From Arctopsyche grandis (lineage: Eukaryota > Arthropoda > Insecta > Trichoptera > Hydropsychidae), in NCBI RefSeq assembly GCF_051622035.1, contig NC_135364.1, forward strand, positions 21,789,001 to 21,853,000: DNA of 64,000 nucleotides, given 5' to 3'. The position numbers and the translations under genes are program-made. Each line of letters begins with the position of its first letter. Position 1 is the first letter of the stretch. Below the pieces are notes generated by a model, which was given only the letters and a program-made list of their open reading frames with translations, was not told the origin of the DNA and did no database searches. Shown here in pieces: positions 12,601 through 23,800 of the stretch.

Positions 12601-13077
12601 CATCGGGTGCATCGGATGCATGGGGTGCATGGGGTGCATCGAGTGGATGGAGTGGATGGCGTGGATGCCGAGCGGATCCGTCAGCGGGTCGAAGTCCCTC
12701 TTGACCAGCGGCACCTCCCACAGCGACTCGCCCGACAGCTTGTTCCAGAAGTAGGGGCGGTTCTCGCGCTTCGACCACAGCTTGCGCCATCCCTGGACCG
12801 CCAGCTCCGGGTGGAGCTCGTCGGGGGCGGCGGCGGTGGAGGCGGCCGCGGGCAGGGGCGGAGCGCCCACCGGCGTCTGCGGCAGAGGCTGCGGGCCATC
12901 CAGAGAGGGCGGGTGCGGGGGTGCGGGCGCGGGTGCGAACGGGGGCGGCTCCGAGCCGTCCCACGAAGGGCCCGCGGGCGGGGGCAGTGACAGGGGCGCG
13001 GGGGGCGCGGGGGCGAGGGGCGTGGGCGCAGGGGCAGTCGCGGGGGCGGCGAGGGCGCGCGCCGCACACTCGCTCAT
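9663..13077 (-). CDS. PCIF1: PCIF1/CAPAM, cap-specific m6Am methyltransferase
   Basis: Five exons in phase: 13077-11974, 11542-11225, 11147-10870, 10261-9992 and 9906-9663, 737 residues (human 704). PCIF1 binds the phosphorylated Pol II tail through a WW domain and methylates N6 of 2'-O-methyladenosine next to the mRNA cap. Visible parts are a Pro/Ala-rich N-terminus, a WW domain at about residues 95-123 (two key Trp and YF present), a His/Met-Pro repeat at 140-160, a basic PKRR/AAKR stretch, a helical domain with SFNRW..ERKV.D and MNDIPI.LS, then the methyltransferase core with [24 protein letters not shown] and the N6-MTase motif NPPY at 582-585, followed by SFI.FLPEW. An upstream in-frame Met at 13122 is possible; I chose 13077 (MSEC). 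Exon 1 is strongly GC-rich and antisense open frames there are shadows. Confidence 0.93.
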
Positions 13078-13299
13078 TGCCGCGCGAGACACACACAGAC
13101 GCGCGTCGCCATCGCACTCCAAGTCCTAGCACCACTCCACACGGCCAACACCTCTTCACTTCAATCTCACTTTTGATCGTTCGTCCTCGCTCGATTTATA
13201 ATTATTTTATACTTTATTTTCAACTTAAAATAGTGAATCTTACGGTTTAATGAGGTATTGAAAAGATTTTCTCGTAATTGAATTATCGAACTGCGTGAC

Positions 13300-14518
13300 A
13301 GTTCGAGCCAGAGAAATGTAATAATAATAGAAGGGCCCTTACGAATAAATATGTGGGAATCTCGTCACCATCAAGACATTTACTACGATGCAGAATACAT
13401 TCCCAAAACCTTCTAGAAAGCTCCTCCCCTACCAGTCGAGCGGAAACAAATCGGTCGAAGCACACCTGCAGTCATTAAACTAAACTCAAGCGGAACGGTG
13501 CCGAAACCTTCTAGTAAGTTCTACCCCTACAAGTCGAGTGGAACAAAACTGGTCGAAGCACACCTGCAGCCATTAAACCAACATCGAGCGGAACACCCCT
13601 ACCAGTCGAGTAGAACCAAACCGGTCGAAGCACACCGCAACCATTAAACTACATCGAGCGGAACGGTGCCAAACATTCCAGAAAATTCTACCCCATCGAC
13701 AAAACCACATTCCTCGCTTACGCATCAACAACAGCCACCACGGGTCACGTGATACCCAGAAACACTATAAAAGGAGGTACAACCCAAACAACGCCAGTCG
13801 ACCCACAGCAACAAGCGTCGACACACAGCACCAGACCAGTCGACCCACAACAGCAAGCGTCGACACACAGCAACAGACCAGTCGACACACAGCAGCAGAC
13901 CAGAGACCTTCTGAACATAGCCGAACGCCGAGCCAGCAACACACTGCCGCAACCAGAAACCTTCTGAACATAGCCGAACGCCGAACCAGCAACACACTGC
14001 CGCATCCAGAGACCTTCTAAACATAGCCGAATGCCGAGCCAGCGACACTACCATATCCAGAGACCGCTGAATGACATACTTTTGCCCACATATTCTAATG
14101 CCTTTGTACAATATTTAGGCAAACAATAAAACTTTATTAAAACAAGCACAACAGTGTTTCGTTAAGCTGGGATACGGTCAACACAATCCTACCCCGCCTA
14201 CAAATACATTTAGTCAACGTCTCCATAACTACGCTATAACGTACGGAATATAATCGAATTAATTTACTTTTCAAAATGTGTATCCCATGTTGTTTATTGT
14301 GTGTTTTTGAATGCATTGTGCAATTTTTAACGATGCTTGCCCGTCTTGCGGGTAATATAAACAAACAGAGAAGTTTTTATCAGACATACGTCGAGCACCA
14401 AGAATCAAATACGACTAATGCTAAAATTATTTAGGAATGTCTGTGGACAATCATCACTTGACAACAATAAACAAATAACGCGTAAAGCCTATTATTATAA
14501 CATTCCTCTGGTTCGAGC
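13300..14518 (-). mobile_element. MITE copy 2, split by a solo LTR
   Basis: Ends GTTCGAGCCAGAGAAATGTA and its near complement match the terminal repeats of the MITE at 2484-2828, and 14207-14518 aligns with that copy in reverse. The two MITE parts, 13300-13351 and 14203-14518, are separated by an 851-bp solo LTR with a 4-bp duplication. It lies just upstream of PCIF1 exon 1. Confidence 0.7.
13352..14202 (+). mobile_element. Solo LTR inside a MITE (fossil)
   Basis: The segment begins TGTGGGAATC and ends CGCCTACA, with AATA directly repeated at 13348-13351 and 14203-14206. It has a TATA box (CTATAAAAGG) near 13768 and AATAAA at 14124, in the order expected of an LTR promoter and poly-A site. 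It is rich in internal tandem repeats: about 100-bp units at 13405-13675, short CAGTCGAC-type units at 13796-13905 and about 51-bp units at 13907-14060. No internal coding region or second LTR remains. The 4-bp duplication suggests the Ty3/Gypsy group, by inference. Confidence 0.75.
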
Positions 14519-16133
14519 ACTTCGGTCAACTAAGAACATTTTTTTATATATTATGTTTTCTATAAATTACAATAAAACATAAATATAACGAAATAATTCG
14601 AGATTTTTTTTTTCTTCAATCATCATCATTTTGAACGGATTCGGTTCGCCCGAAAACGACCAAATGGAATGAGTATTCTCTGCAAAAAATATAAAACAAA
14701 GGACAATCCTTGTACGTGTCACGACAATCTTCATCCATCAGATATTTTACTCAGTCAGCAAAGTTCCTTTTCAACCACCGGTCGACACTGAGAACTCCAA
14801 GCAACTAGCTCGCACTACACTCCTTCGCTCGACATGAAATAGAGCTATCTTTCCGTGCTACATTCCCTCGTTCAACTTATATATGTATGTATATCGCACA
14901 CCGGCTAAAGCAACGTCATTTCCAAAAAACACTGATTTCACAAAACAAGATGCAAGTTTATTTTCATTACACTACTGTAAAGTTAGAGTTTTTGAGTTGT
15001 GACAATATTCTCAACGGTGCGCGATATAATACGTGTACAATTAAATAAACAACTAACGTCAATATGACACTGTGTTTATCTTCCTCTCCAACACACATCT
15101 ATACTTTCTCGATCTATAACTGACCACCAGTAGTTTCCACATAGATACACATAGCATAGAACAAAGAACCACGCAAGCTCTTGATATTCGCGGCACACAT
15201 TTTTTACGAATCCTAAAGTTATGAAGTACATACATATGTACTTCATCGGCAGTCGCTAGCTAGTCCGTACATACATAGGTGACAAAACGTTAACTATCAT
15301 CGGTTTTCTCCTTCACACGCGATCTCACTCGCGCGCGTTAGATCGAAGTGGTGTCCGCGGCACAACAAATGCCGGGGCACTCGCATTACGATACTCTGCA
15401 GTATCGCAACGCATATTTCATTCGTATTAATAATCTCATTTTCAAAAAACTTATATAAAAATTTTGTTTATAAAATTTGTGAAGGCTTCTTTTTTTTCAT
15501 CAGTAAAATTCCTTGGCATGCCTTAAATTCAGTTGCCTTAACGTAAAAAGGTTTGCTGCCACTGACGTAGGGGAAACACTAAATACAGTCGTTGGCCATT
15601 TGAAGTTTAATGTCAAAAATTTAAAATCCTGTGACAATATTATTGTATTGTCTTTGGTATCATAATATACGTATGTATTAATTTAAAATCAATTGAATTA
15701 ATGTAGTTTTTTTAAATCAAATGCCGATGCGTACTCGTACTAAATATTTTATTCATCTGGCAACACCGCGCCGGTAGCTATTGCTGAACGTCATTTGAGC
15801 GTGATTTGCGATCTTCGCAGTCTCTCCAGTAATTGTTACGGTAATTAAAATTATTTTAATTAATTTAATGCTTAAAGTTACCCTTGTTTGTTCGAGAAAT
15901 ATACTACCCTTAATGTGGTGATTGCATAAAATTATGTGAAATACATACTTATTTTTAAAAATAAAATAAATGTCATATCACATATGCGTGTAAATATTTG
16001 TGCAATGAACAATCATTACAATATTTCAGTAAATATTTATTAAGTTTTAATAAACTCTGATATAATCGATTCACGTAGAATGTTCGATTTCATTATTTAG
16101 TATAAAAATTATGTAAAATATTCGAAACAGGTC
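14519..16133. other. Intergenic region and PI31 upstream sequence
   Basis: About 1.6 kb between the MITE and PI31, with scattered microsatellite words and no coding region I can support. A likely non-coding first exon of PI31 ends near 15840 at ACG|GTAATT, and its partner acceptor AACAG lies at 16128-16132 just before the start codon. That 5' UTR intron is an inference. Confidence 0.4.
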
Positions 16134-16961
16134 ATGGAGATTAACACGTTTGGATGGGATCTGCTCGTGAGGAGTTTGAAATGTAATCCACTTACAAAGG
16201 AAAAAATATTAGTAGCTTTCATTCATTGGAGTCTCATTCGAAAAAAATTGAAATCCATTGGAATCGGAGAGGAAAAAGCCCTTTCACCCGAAGATATATG
16301 CAGCGAGCTTTTACCGGATGGATGGGACAAAAACGAAAAATTCTCCCTCCGATACTTGTTCGAAACTAGTGTTTACATTTTACACGGCTTCAAATGCGGC
16401 GAAACGATAATATTCAACCTGCTGGACACCACCGATCTCACCACATCTAACACCGCCATAGACATCAATGATACAGTTATAAGGTTAACGGGCACGCTCC
16501 AACAGATGATACCGACATACATTAAACTGACGGCCAAACTAGAATCGACTCTACTACAAACTATTATAAGAAGAACGGTCAAAAACTCTGAAGCGCAGAC
16601 GGACACGCCTGTAGATAAAAGTGACATCCGCCGTATCGCTATCCCATCATCCTCATCCCAGCCGAGTGTTGGAAACACTAGAACGGAAGAGAGGAGACAA
16701 TATCCTGATTTTGGGGAGTCTGATTTGAATCCGTTCGGCGTCGGAGTCGGACGTGGGATGATATTTGATCCATTGCGTGCACGTCCCAGAAATCCTTTCG
16801 ATCCGGGCTTCGGGGCTATCGGTGGATTGCCGAGGGGTTCAGTACCTCCCGGGGCGAGGTTCGATCCGTTCGGTCCTCCTGCTGGTAGATTTGGATATCG
16901 TGGGAATTATCCCGATGCAGATCATTTCAGACCTCCCGGTAACGATGATATGTTTATGTAA
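16134..16961 (+). CDS. PSMF1: PI31, proteasome regulator (PSMF1)
   Basis: One uninterrupted coding exon gives 275 residues, against 271 in human PI31. The first about 155 residues form the FP (Fbxo7/PI31) domain, recognisable from FGWDLLVRSL, HW.LI and PDGW, and end in predicted helices. The C-terminal third is Gly/Pro/Arg-rich, with DLNPFG, RGMIFDP and RNPFDPG, and finishes with DADHFRPPGNDDMFM, matching the conserved PI31 tail. PI31 binds the 20S proteasome through this tail, where it inhibits or adapts the particle. In Drosophila it also couples proteasomes to transport motors. The start is the first Met and lies three bases after a good acceptor site, so an untranslated first exon is likely. 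Confidence 0.93.
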   Translation: MEINTFGWDLLVRSLKCNPLTKEKILVAFIHWSLIRKKLKSIGIGEEKALSPEDICSELLPDGWDKNEKFSLRYLFETSVYILHGFKCGETIIFNLLDTTDLTTSNTAIDINDTVIRLTGTLQQMIPTYIKLTAKLESTLLQTIIRRTVKNSEAQTDTPVDKSDIRRIAIPSSSSQPSVGNTRTEERRQYPDFGESDLNPFGVGVGRGMIFDPLRARPRNPFDPGFGAIGGLPRGSVPPGARFDPFGPPAGRFGYRGNYPDADHFRPPGNDDMFM

Positions 16962-17270
16962 TGGGTTTATAAATTTAATGGTGTCAAAGAATCTCGTATT
17001 TAGATTTTTTTTTCTCTGACTTGTCTTATAAACGTTTAATTTCTTTCAGTAATTTAAATATAATATTTATTCCATTATTATTCATTCGAGTTAGTACTTT
17101 AAAACAATACATTCATATATATATTTGTGATAAACAAGTGAATATCTTGAATTGATAACTTTATTATTAGTATCTTGTAGATTATAATATTTGTTATTAA
17201 AAAAGGTACTATCTGATAAAATTTTATTAATTGATTATGTAATTTATTTGATCAAAATCAACACCAGCAT

Positions 17271-17763
17271 TTAACCCTTTGCCCGCGGCAATAAATATAG
17301 CGAACAAGCCCTGTACGCGGCACCTTTTTCGCGAATTTGGCAATCGAATTTTCGACCTTAAATACAGATTTTAATATTTACTCAAGTAACCAGATATATT
17401 AATTAACACATTAAGTATTATTTTAAACAATAAAATACATAATATATCTCGTAGTTTTGGATTAATTGTCAAATAATCATTCTTCATAATTGTATGAAGA
17501 CGTGACGTCACATTAACGAGGTTTCAGTATGGTTCCACAAAAAACTAATTTTTGACTGGTATATATTCATTTTAAGCAAATTGAATAGATGGCATTCAAC
17601 TCTCAGTAATATGTTCAACCAATTTTGAACCTTAAAACAGTTGAAATAGGCGCATATAAGGCTCAAAATCCCGTGCAAAGTTCAGAAATTCTATGGAAGA
17701 CAGCCGCGCTTCAGACTTGTCGCCCAAAGCTTCCATAGAAGACGTCCGCGGGCAAACGGTTAA
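17271..17763. mobile_element. piggyBac-type MITE, copy 1
   Basis: TTAA flanks both ends, and the terminal repeats read CCCTTTGCCCGCGG and CCGTTTGCCCGCGG inward. The same element occurs reversed at 32352-32864 and 52900-53372. There is no open frame of transposase length. TTAA targets with CCC-type ends fit the piggyBac superfamily. Confidence 0.8.
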
Positions 17764-19109
17764 TAATTAATGCTGTTTAAGGTTTTATATATTAGGTTGT
17801 ATGTATATGTATAATATATATTATTTATATGGTATTTCTACCTCACTGTGGTATAGTATTTTGCGTGACGATGATACTATAAGAGGATTGATTACTTATT
17901 TGCTCACTTTGGATGGCTGCTATATGATATTATTTAAAATGAATACATATGTACATATACAACAACAACAGTATGTTTCAGTAAAATGTATAGAAATTGT
18001 TTTTTGAATAAAATTACAAGAAATTATGATACTTGATACTTTTTTCCGTTTTACAGTAAACGTATGCATATGTATGTAGCTTATGTGTGGAATGGCACAT
18101 CAACCAAGTGGTTGCTTTGGCTCTTCTTACAGACCGCCACCTCTTCTCGGAAGTTTTTGATCATACAAACTTTTTCTCTAGTATTTTGGCTCTTGTTTCA
18201 TTCTCCATTGGACGATTTGTATGTTCTGCGATTGTGTGACGTTCGATAATAAATTCGATTGATATAGATAACAGCTGTCAAATTTAAACGTGTATGACTT
18301 GCAATTCGAATCGTACAGTTCTTGCCATGACACCATTTAATATAGATTATTTAAATTCGACTGAAAATATCGACTGTTTTACTACGAGAAAGTAATTTTT
18401 TTCGTTCTTTGTCCTTTGTTGTAAAAGTCTGGAATATACACAGATAGAGTCCAGGTTGAAAATCATATTCAGGTAATATTTTGGTTTCGAGGCTTTAAAA
18501 AAAGAACAGTTAAATCAATTTTAATAATACAAAACACCGTACTTCTTCTGGTAATATAAAATCTAGACTGTAACTTTTTATATATTGATTATAGGAATGT
18601 TTTTACTTTCTTTACATACGTATATACGAAGTATTATAATTGTGAGGAAATCCGACCTTTAGATTTCGACTGATTTGTGTCTAGTATCAATCGCTTATCA
18701 GGTCTTCATGGTATTTAAAAAACGTGTGTGATGGTGTGCATTTTGTTTTTTTATCTACAATCTGTTTTTTAGCAGAATTAATCCAGTAAAAAGCTGTTTA
18801 ATAAAACTGACAAATATTATATAAAAGAAGCGAAAAGCCACATGAGATACCCTCAGCAATTTCCGAATAAATTTCATAAAACCAATGTTTGTTCCAGACT
18901 TTTTTTATAGCTTGTTGAAAATAATGTGCCTTATTGTATTTTGTTTTATTATAATTGAATTGAAATTCATGTTCACACATAAGCTCAAACACTTGTCATG
19001 TAATAATTATGGATTCATCAATAAACTACTAACTTGTCTTTTAATCACATATGTTTCTGTTCATTTTATATATTTTAAAGTTTGATTTTGTCGTGTCAAT
19101 ATTTTGCAG
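17764..19109. other. Intergenic region before AMACR
   Basis: AT-rich sequence without a recognisable gene or repeat border. A TTTTGCAG acceptor lies immediately before the AMACR start codon at 19110, so a 5' UTR exon may sit somewhere in this interval; I could not place it. Confidence 0.4.
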
Positions 19110-20392
19110 ATGGCGTTAAAAGGCATAAAAGTAGTTGAAATGTTAGGATTGGCTCCTGGGCCATTTTGTGGTATGCTTCTTGCAGAATTTGGAGCAACCG
19201 TCGTTATTGTAGATAAGGTTGTAAACCAGTTATTTTAATACTATTTTTCAAATGACCTATACATACATATATGTATGTATATAAAAATCAATTCTATTCA
19301 TCCATACTACATACATACATACATCATCTTAAATAAAATTTTCTTTGATATTTATAGATAGAACCGTTAATGATAGAGGACGTGTTAGGGAATGGTAAAC
19401 GCAACCTTGCCTTAAATTTAAAAAGCCCAAAAGGTGTTAAAATACTACGAGAGCTGGTGCGAAAGTCGGACGTATTGATCGAACCGTTTAGACCGGGAGT
19501 GATGGAAAAATTAGGTCTCGGCCCCAACATTCTGATGGCAGATAATCCCAGACTGATATACGCAAGACTCACTGGCTACGGACAGTATGGGGAATTCCAC
19601 AAGAAAGGAGGACATGACATCAACTATGTATCGCTTTCGGGATTATTGTCCATGCTCGGCCGGAAGAATTTAAATCCTATGCCTCCGATCAATTACGCTG
19701 CTGATTTTGCTGGTGGTGGAATGTTGTGTGCTATGGGCATCGCTATGGCTCTGTTCGAGCGGTCATCGTCCAACAAGGGTCAGATAATAGATTCCAGCAT
19801 GGTCGAAGGGACTGCTTATACTTCGAGTTGGATTTTCAGGTCTCAAAAACTACCAATATGGGGTAAGGACGCCGGTGAAAATATTTTAGATGGAGGAGCG
19901 CATTTTTACAATACGTACAAGACTAAAGATGGAGAGTACATGGCTGTTGGTTCAATAGAACCAAAGTTTTATGCTGAATTGCTTTCAACTTTGAATATCA
20001 AAAATTCTGTAAACGATCAATTTATATCAGACCCCGAGTCCCAGAAGGAAATGTTAAGTAATTTGTTCATCACCCGGACGAAAGCAGAGTGGGATAAGAT
20101 TTTTGAACAAGTTGACGCTTGTGTGACTCCCGTTCTGACTACTGAAGAGGCTGCTGCTTACCCGCACAACAAAACGAGGGGTTCATTCACTGTGAGCTAT
20201 GATGGAAAAATTGCACCGACACCTGCTCCACGACTCAGTCGTACGCCTGCTTCGTCTCTAGCGAGTCAACGACCTCCACGTCACGGTGAACATACTGAAG
20301 CTGTGTTGTCGTATCTTAATTATAGTCCTGCTGAAATTGCAAAACTTAACAAAGAAGGCGCTGTGTACGTTGAAGCGAAATCCAACCTATGA
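19110..20392 (+). CDS. Amacr: AMACR, alpha-methylacyl-CoA racemase
   Basis: Two exons, 19110-19217 and 19358-20392, give 380 residues (human 382). The enzyme interconverts R and S 2-methyl-branched acyl-CoAs so that they can enter beta-oxidation, in peroxisomes and mitochondria; it belongs to the CoA-transferase family III. Family marks include [16 protein letters not shown] near the N-terminus, [34 protein letters not shown] and YAADFAGGG. His122 and Asp152 fall exactly at the catalytic pair of the human enzyme. KTKAEWD.IF and [11 protein letters not shown] are also kept. The C-terminus is SNL, a weak match to the peroxisomal signal (human ends ASL). The gene converges on SLC19 copy 1 with about 400 bp between stops. 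Confidence 0.95.
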
Positions 20393-20800
20393 TATAAAAT
20401 TAACAGTGATAAAGTATAATATATCGTAGATAAAGTAAAATGGGCTCTTGGTTATAAACTACATATATTTTTATATGATGATTTGTTTTATATTGTTTTT
20501 ATTAAAGGCTTTTTAAAATTTTAGATTTTTTAATACACATTTCATGTCAGTCTTAAATAAAGCAGCGGTTAAATAAAATAGTACTCATTTGATTTAGATC
20601 TTTCTACAGAACTACATACGTTCAATCGAATTGTATCATTAAAGAATTAAATAAAAAAGAAAAAATAAAACACTAAGATTTCTTGTACATATTCTAAAAC
20701 TTTAATACTACCATCTATAAAATTATATAATATCATAACACGAATATGAAATTAAATTTAATTATTTTCATTTTCGTTAGTTGTCAATTTGAAATTAAAA

Positions 20801-23800
20801 TTATTTATTTTCATTTTCGTTAGTTGCCAATTCTTCTAGGTTTTCATTCTCCGTTCGTTTGCGTTTCACAAAATATGTTGATACAAACAAAACAAATCCA
20901 ATCACACTCATTGTAGCAAAATATGAAGCGTACGCTTTGTACTGATTGCGAATAGTGAAATTAAATCCGTGTACTGATACAAACAAAAGCGTCATCAAAG
21001 ACTGAATCGTCAATGCAAATAATGTATTCAGTCCAAATATCAAACCGAAACAATTATTATACTTAAGACCCTTTGCAATGTGAAAGCTAAAACAAGATAG
21101 AAATCGTTAACGAATAATTTTTTATACTTGTATGAAATGGTAGAAAAAAATATTATACCTTGCTATTGTGATCATATAATGATAGGTTATACTGAGGCAT
21201 ATATATCCCAAGTAGCATAGCCAAAGTGCCTCAGCGTACGAAGCAATCAAAATGACTATGCTTTGGAAGGCTGCGGCTATTGCCGGTAGTATGTTGTAGA
21301 TATTTTGGTTTTTGAATCTTCTCAAGCCTGCCAATAGAGCAGCTCCGGACGACAAGATTGTTATTATTGCTTTCACAATGCCGTTGTATATGTTCTGAAA
21401 CATTTTTCAAATGGTACAATACATATAAAATATGTACATACATCATCATCATCATCTACAGCCATTCACCATCCACCGCTGGATGAAAGCCTCTCCAACA
21501 CCCTTCCAGTTTTGCACAACTCTCATCCATCTCACCCCACACATTTTCCTAATTTCGTCTACCCATCTTCCCTGCGGTCTTCCTTTTACCCTTTTGCATT
21601 CTCTCGGGTACCATTTAAGCACTTCTTTTGTCCACCTTTCGTCCATTCTTCTAGCCACGTGACCCGCCCATTGCCATTTCAATCTCTTTACTCTATCCAC
21701 TATGTCCACTACCCTTGTCACACTTCTCACCCACGTGTTCCGCTTCCTGTATTTCCTTATTATGCCGAGCAAACAGCGTTCCATACTTCTTTGAGTGCAT
21801 TGGACTTTGTATAGCATTTTGGCGTTCAGTGTCCAAGTTGTTTCACACCCATACGTCATCACTGGCAAAACGCATTGATTGAAGATCTTTTTCTTTAGGC
21901 AATTATTTTTGATTAAAAAACAACATTCATTCGTCCAAATGCACTCCGTCCTAATTTCTTACGTCTCTTTATCTCTTCATCTTTACTACCGGACATGTCA
22001 ATTATTTGACCTAAATATAAATAGTTATTTACTACTTCTACTGGTTTATCATCTAATGATATGCTATCAGGCATGCAATAACTATTGAACATTAGTTTGG
22101 TCTTACATATAGATGTATATATAAAAAAAAAACGTAGAGCTTACTTTGTCTCCTAATTCAACTTCTATCCAAAGAATCTGAATGTACGATTGTACTTGAT
22201 AATACCCTGCAGTAGAAGCAGCATACCAAATGGACCAGCAAACGACAGTATTTTGAGTATATGCCGATTTAATGTGCTTCCAAAATAAATGAATCACATT
22301 TTCCTGTGAGTTTTTAAAAACGTTGGAACATTATTTGAGCATTTGGATTTTAAAATGAAATAAAAAGAGTCATAGTTTACTTATAATATCTTCATACCTG
22401 TGTAAAATTATCAGCATGTGCGTCGTCGGAAGTCATCGGTATTTCTGCTTCACGGTGGAAGTAAATACTTTTTTTGACGGGGGGCAAAAATAGTGCCCAT
22501 ATTGTTGCTAATATTTGAGCTGTTGAAAGGAAATTCGTTTAGTTGGTAGATAAAATATTCGACGTGTAAAAATGTACGACTATGTCAAAATATTTACTAG
22601 TAAAAGTAATGTAATTGAGCTCCCGATAATCTAGCACGTCAAACGAAACTAACAGCTGAGCTGAAGCCCCGGAAATGAAGCGACCAAAAAGAGCTGACGA
22701 TCTGGTATACGAGGCTACCTGATTATATTTATCTTTATCTACCTACAATCATACTTGAGTAAATATACAGTGAATAATTTTGAAATAAGCTTCTTTTTCT
22801 ATTTATTAGTAAAAGGCCTTCTCGGTAACTTAATATTAAGATTTAAAAATCTGTATAAATGCATTATTGCTAGTAATTTCATTTTACGACCAGCGTGCTT
22901 TGCATTTATTATACTGATGTATATAATATATAAACATGCTGACTAATGTGTGAAATTTGATTCCATAAAAAATCTAATGAGTGTTGAATAAATTCTTCGA
23001 TTATTTTGTTACCTTAGCAAACATATACGTATAGTAAGCTACTTCCGTAGCCATGTAGAGAGCATAACAGAATTGTGACACCTGCAGCCATTCTAAGCTT
23101 TCTGTCCATAACAATATGGCATACACTGCAATTCCAGACAGACCTACAAAGAAAAGAATAAACATGAAATGAAATATGCATTATGTTTTTTAAACCCCCA
23201 TGAATAACCTATTTGGGTCGGTTTTGTTAAGCAGAACTGTACCGCCTTTACAAAAAACGGTTTCCTAAAAATAAAGTCTAGTTCACAGCAATATGGAGTA
23301 TGCTTCGGTCATATGGTCTACCCGACCTGTATTTTGGACATCGATTTTTGTCAATTTTAGCATTTTCATATTACATTTTAACGTTTTAGGGCATTAAAAA
23401 TGTTCAATTTAGCATCTATTTTTATTAAGAATTTAATTTTCAATAATAAAAAATTTCGATGAATTTTAATAAAATTTATATACATATATACAATTTAAAG
23501 ACAACACAACCATTAAAGAATAATAGAAAAATTCAAAAATATTTTGCAATTAAAATTACAATAAAAAAAAACATGAATATAAAAATATAATACCAATTAA
23601 AATTGATTAAAACTTAACATGGAGCATATTTCTACAGATTCTTTTTTGAGATTCGTGCGACGATCGGTAACAATTATATTGTATTTACTAAAATACCTTT
23701 CAGCATCCACACTATTAACGGGACACCAAATAGATTTTAGAGGGGCACAACCAAACTCTTCATATTTAATTTTTGTTGCCATCAATAATATAAATATATC

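Noticed and set aside
11990-13159. Long GC-rich open frames on both strands overlapping PCIF1 exon 1
   Set aside because: High GC removes stops in other frames; only one frame shows the WW domain and conserved core.
13725-14111. Cys/Val-rich minus-strand open frames
   Set aside because: Artefacts of tandem repeats inside the solo LTR.
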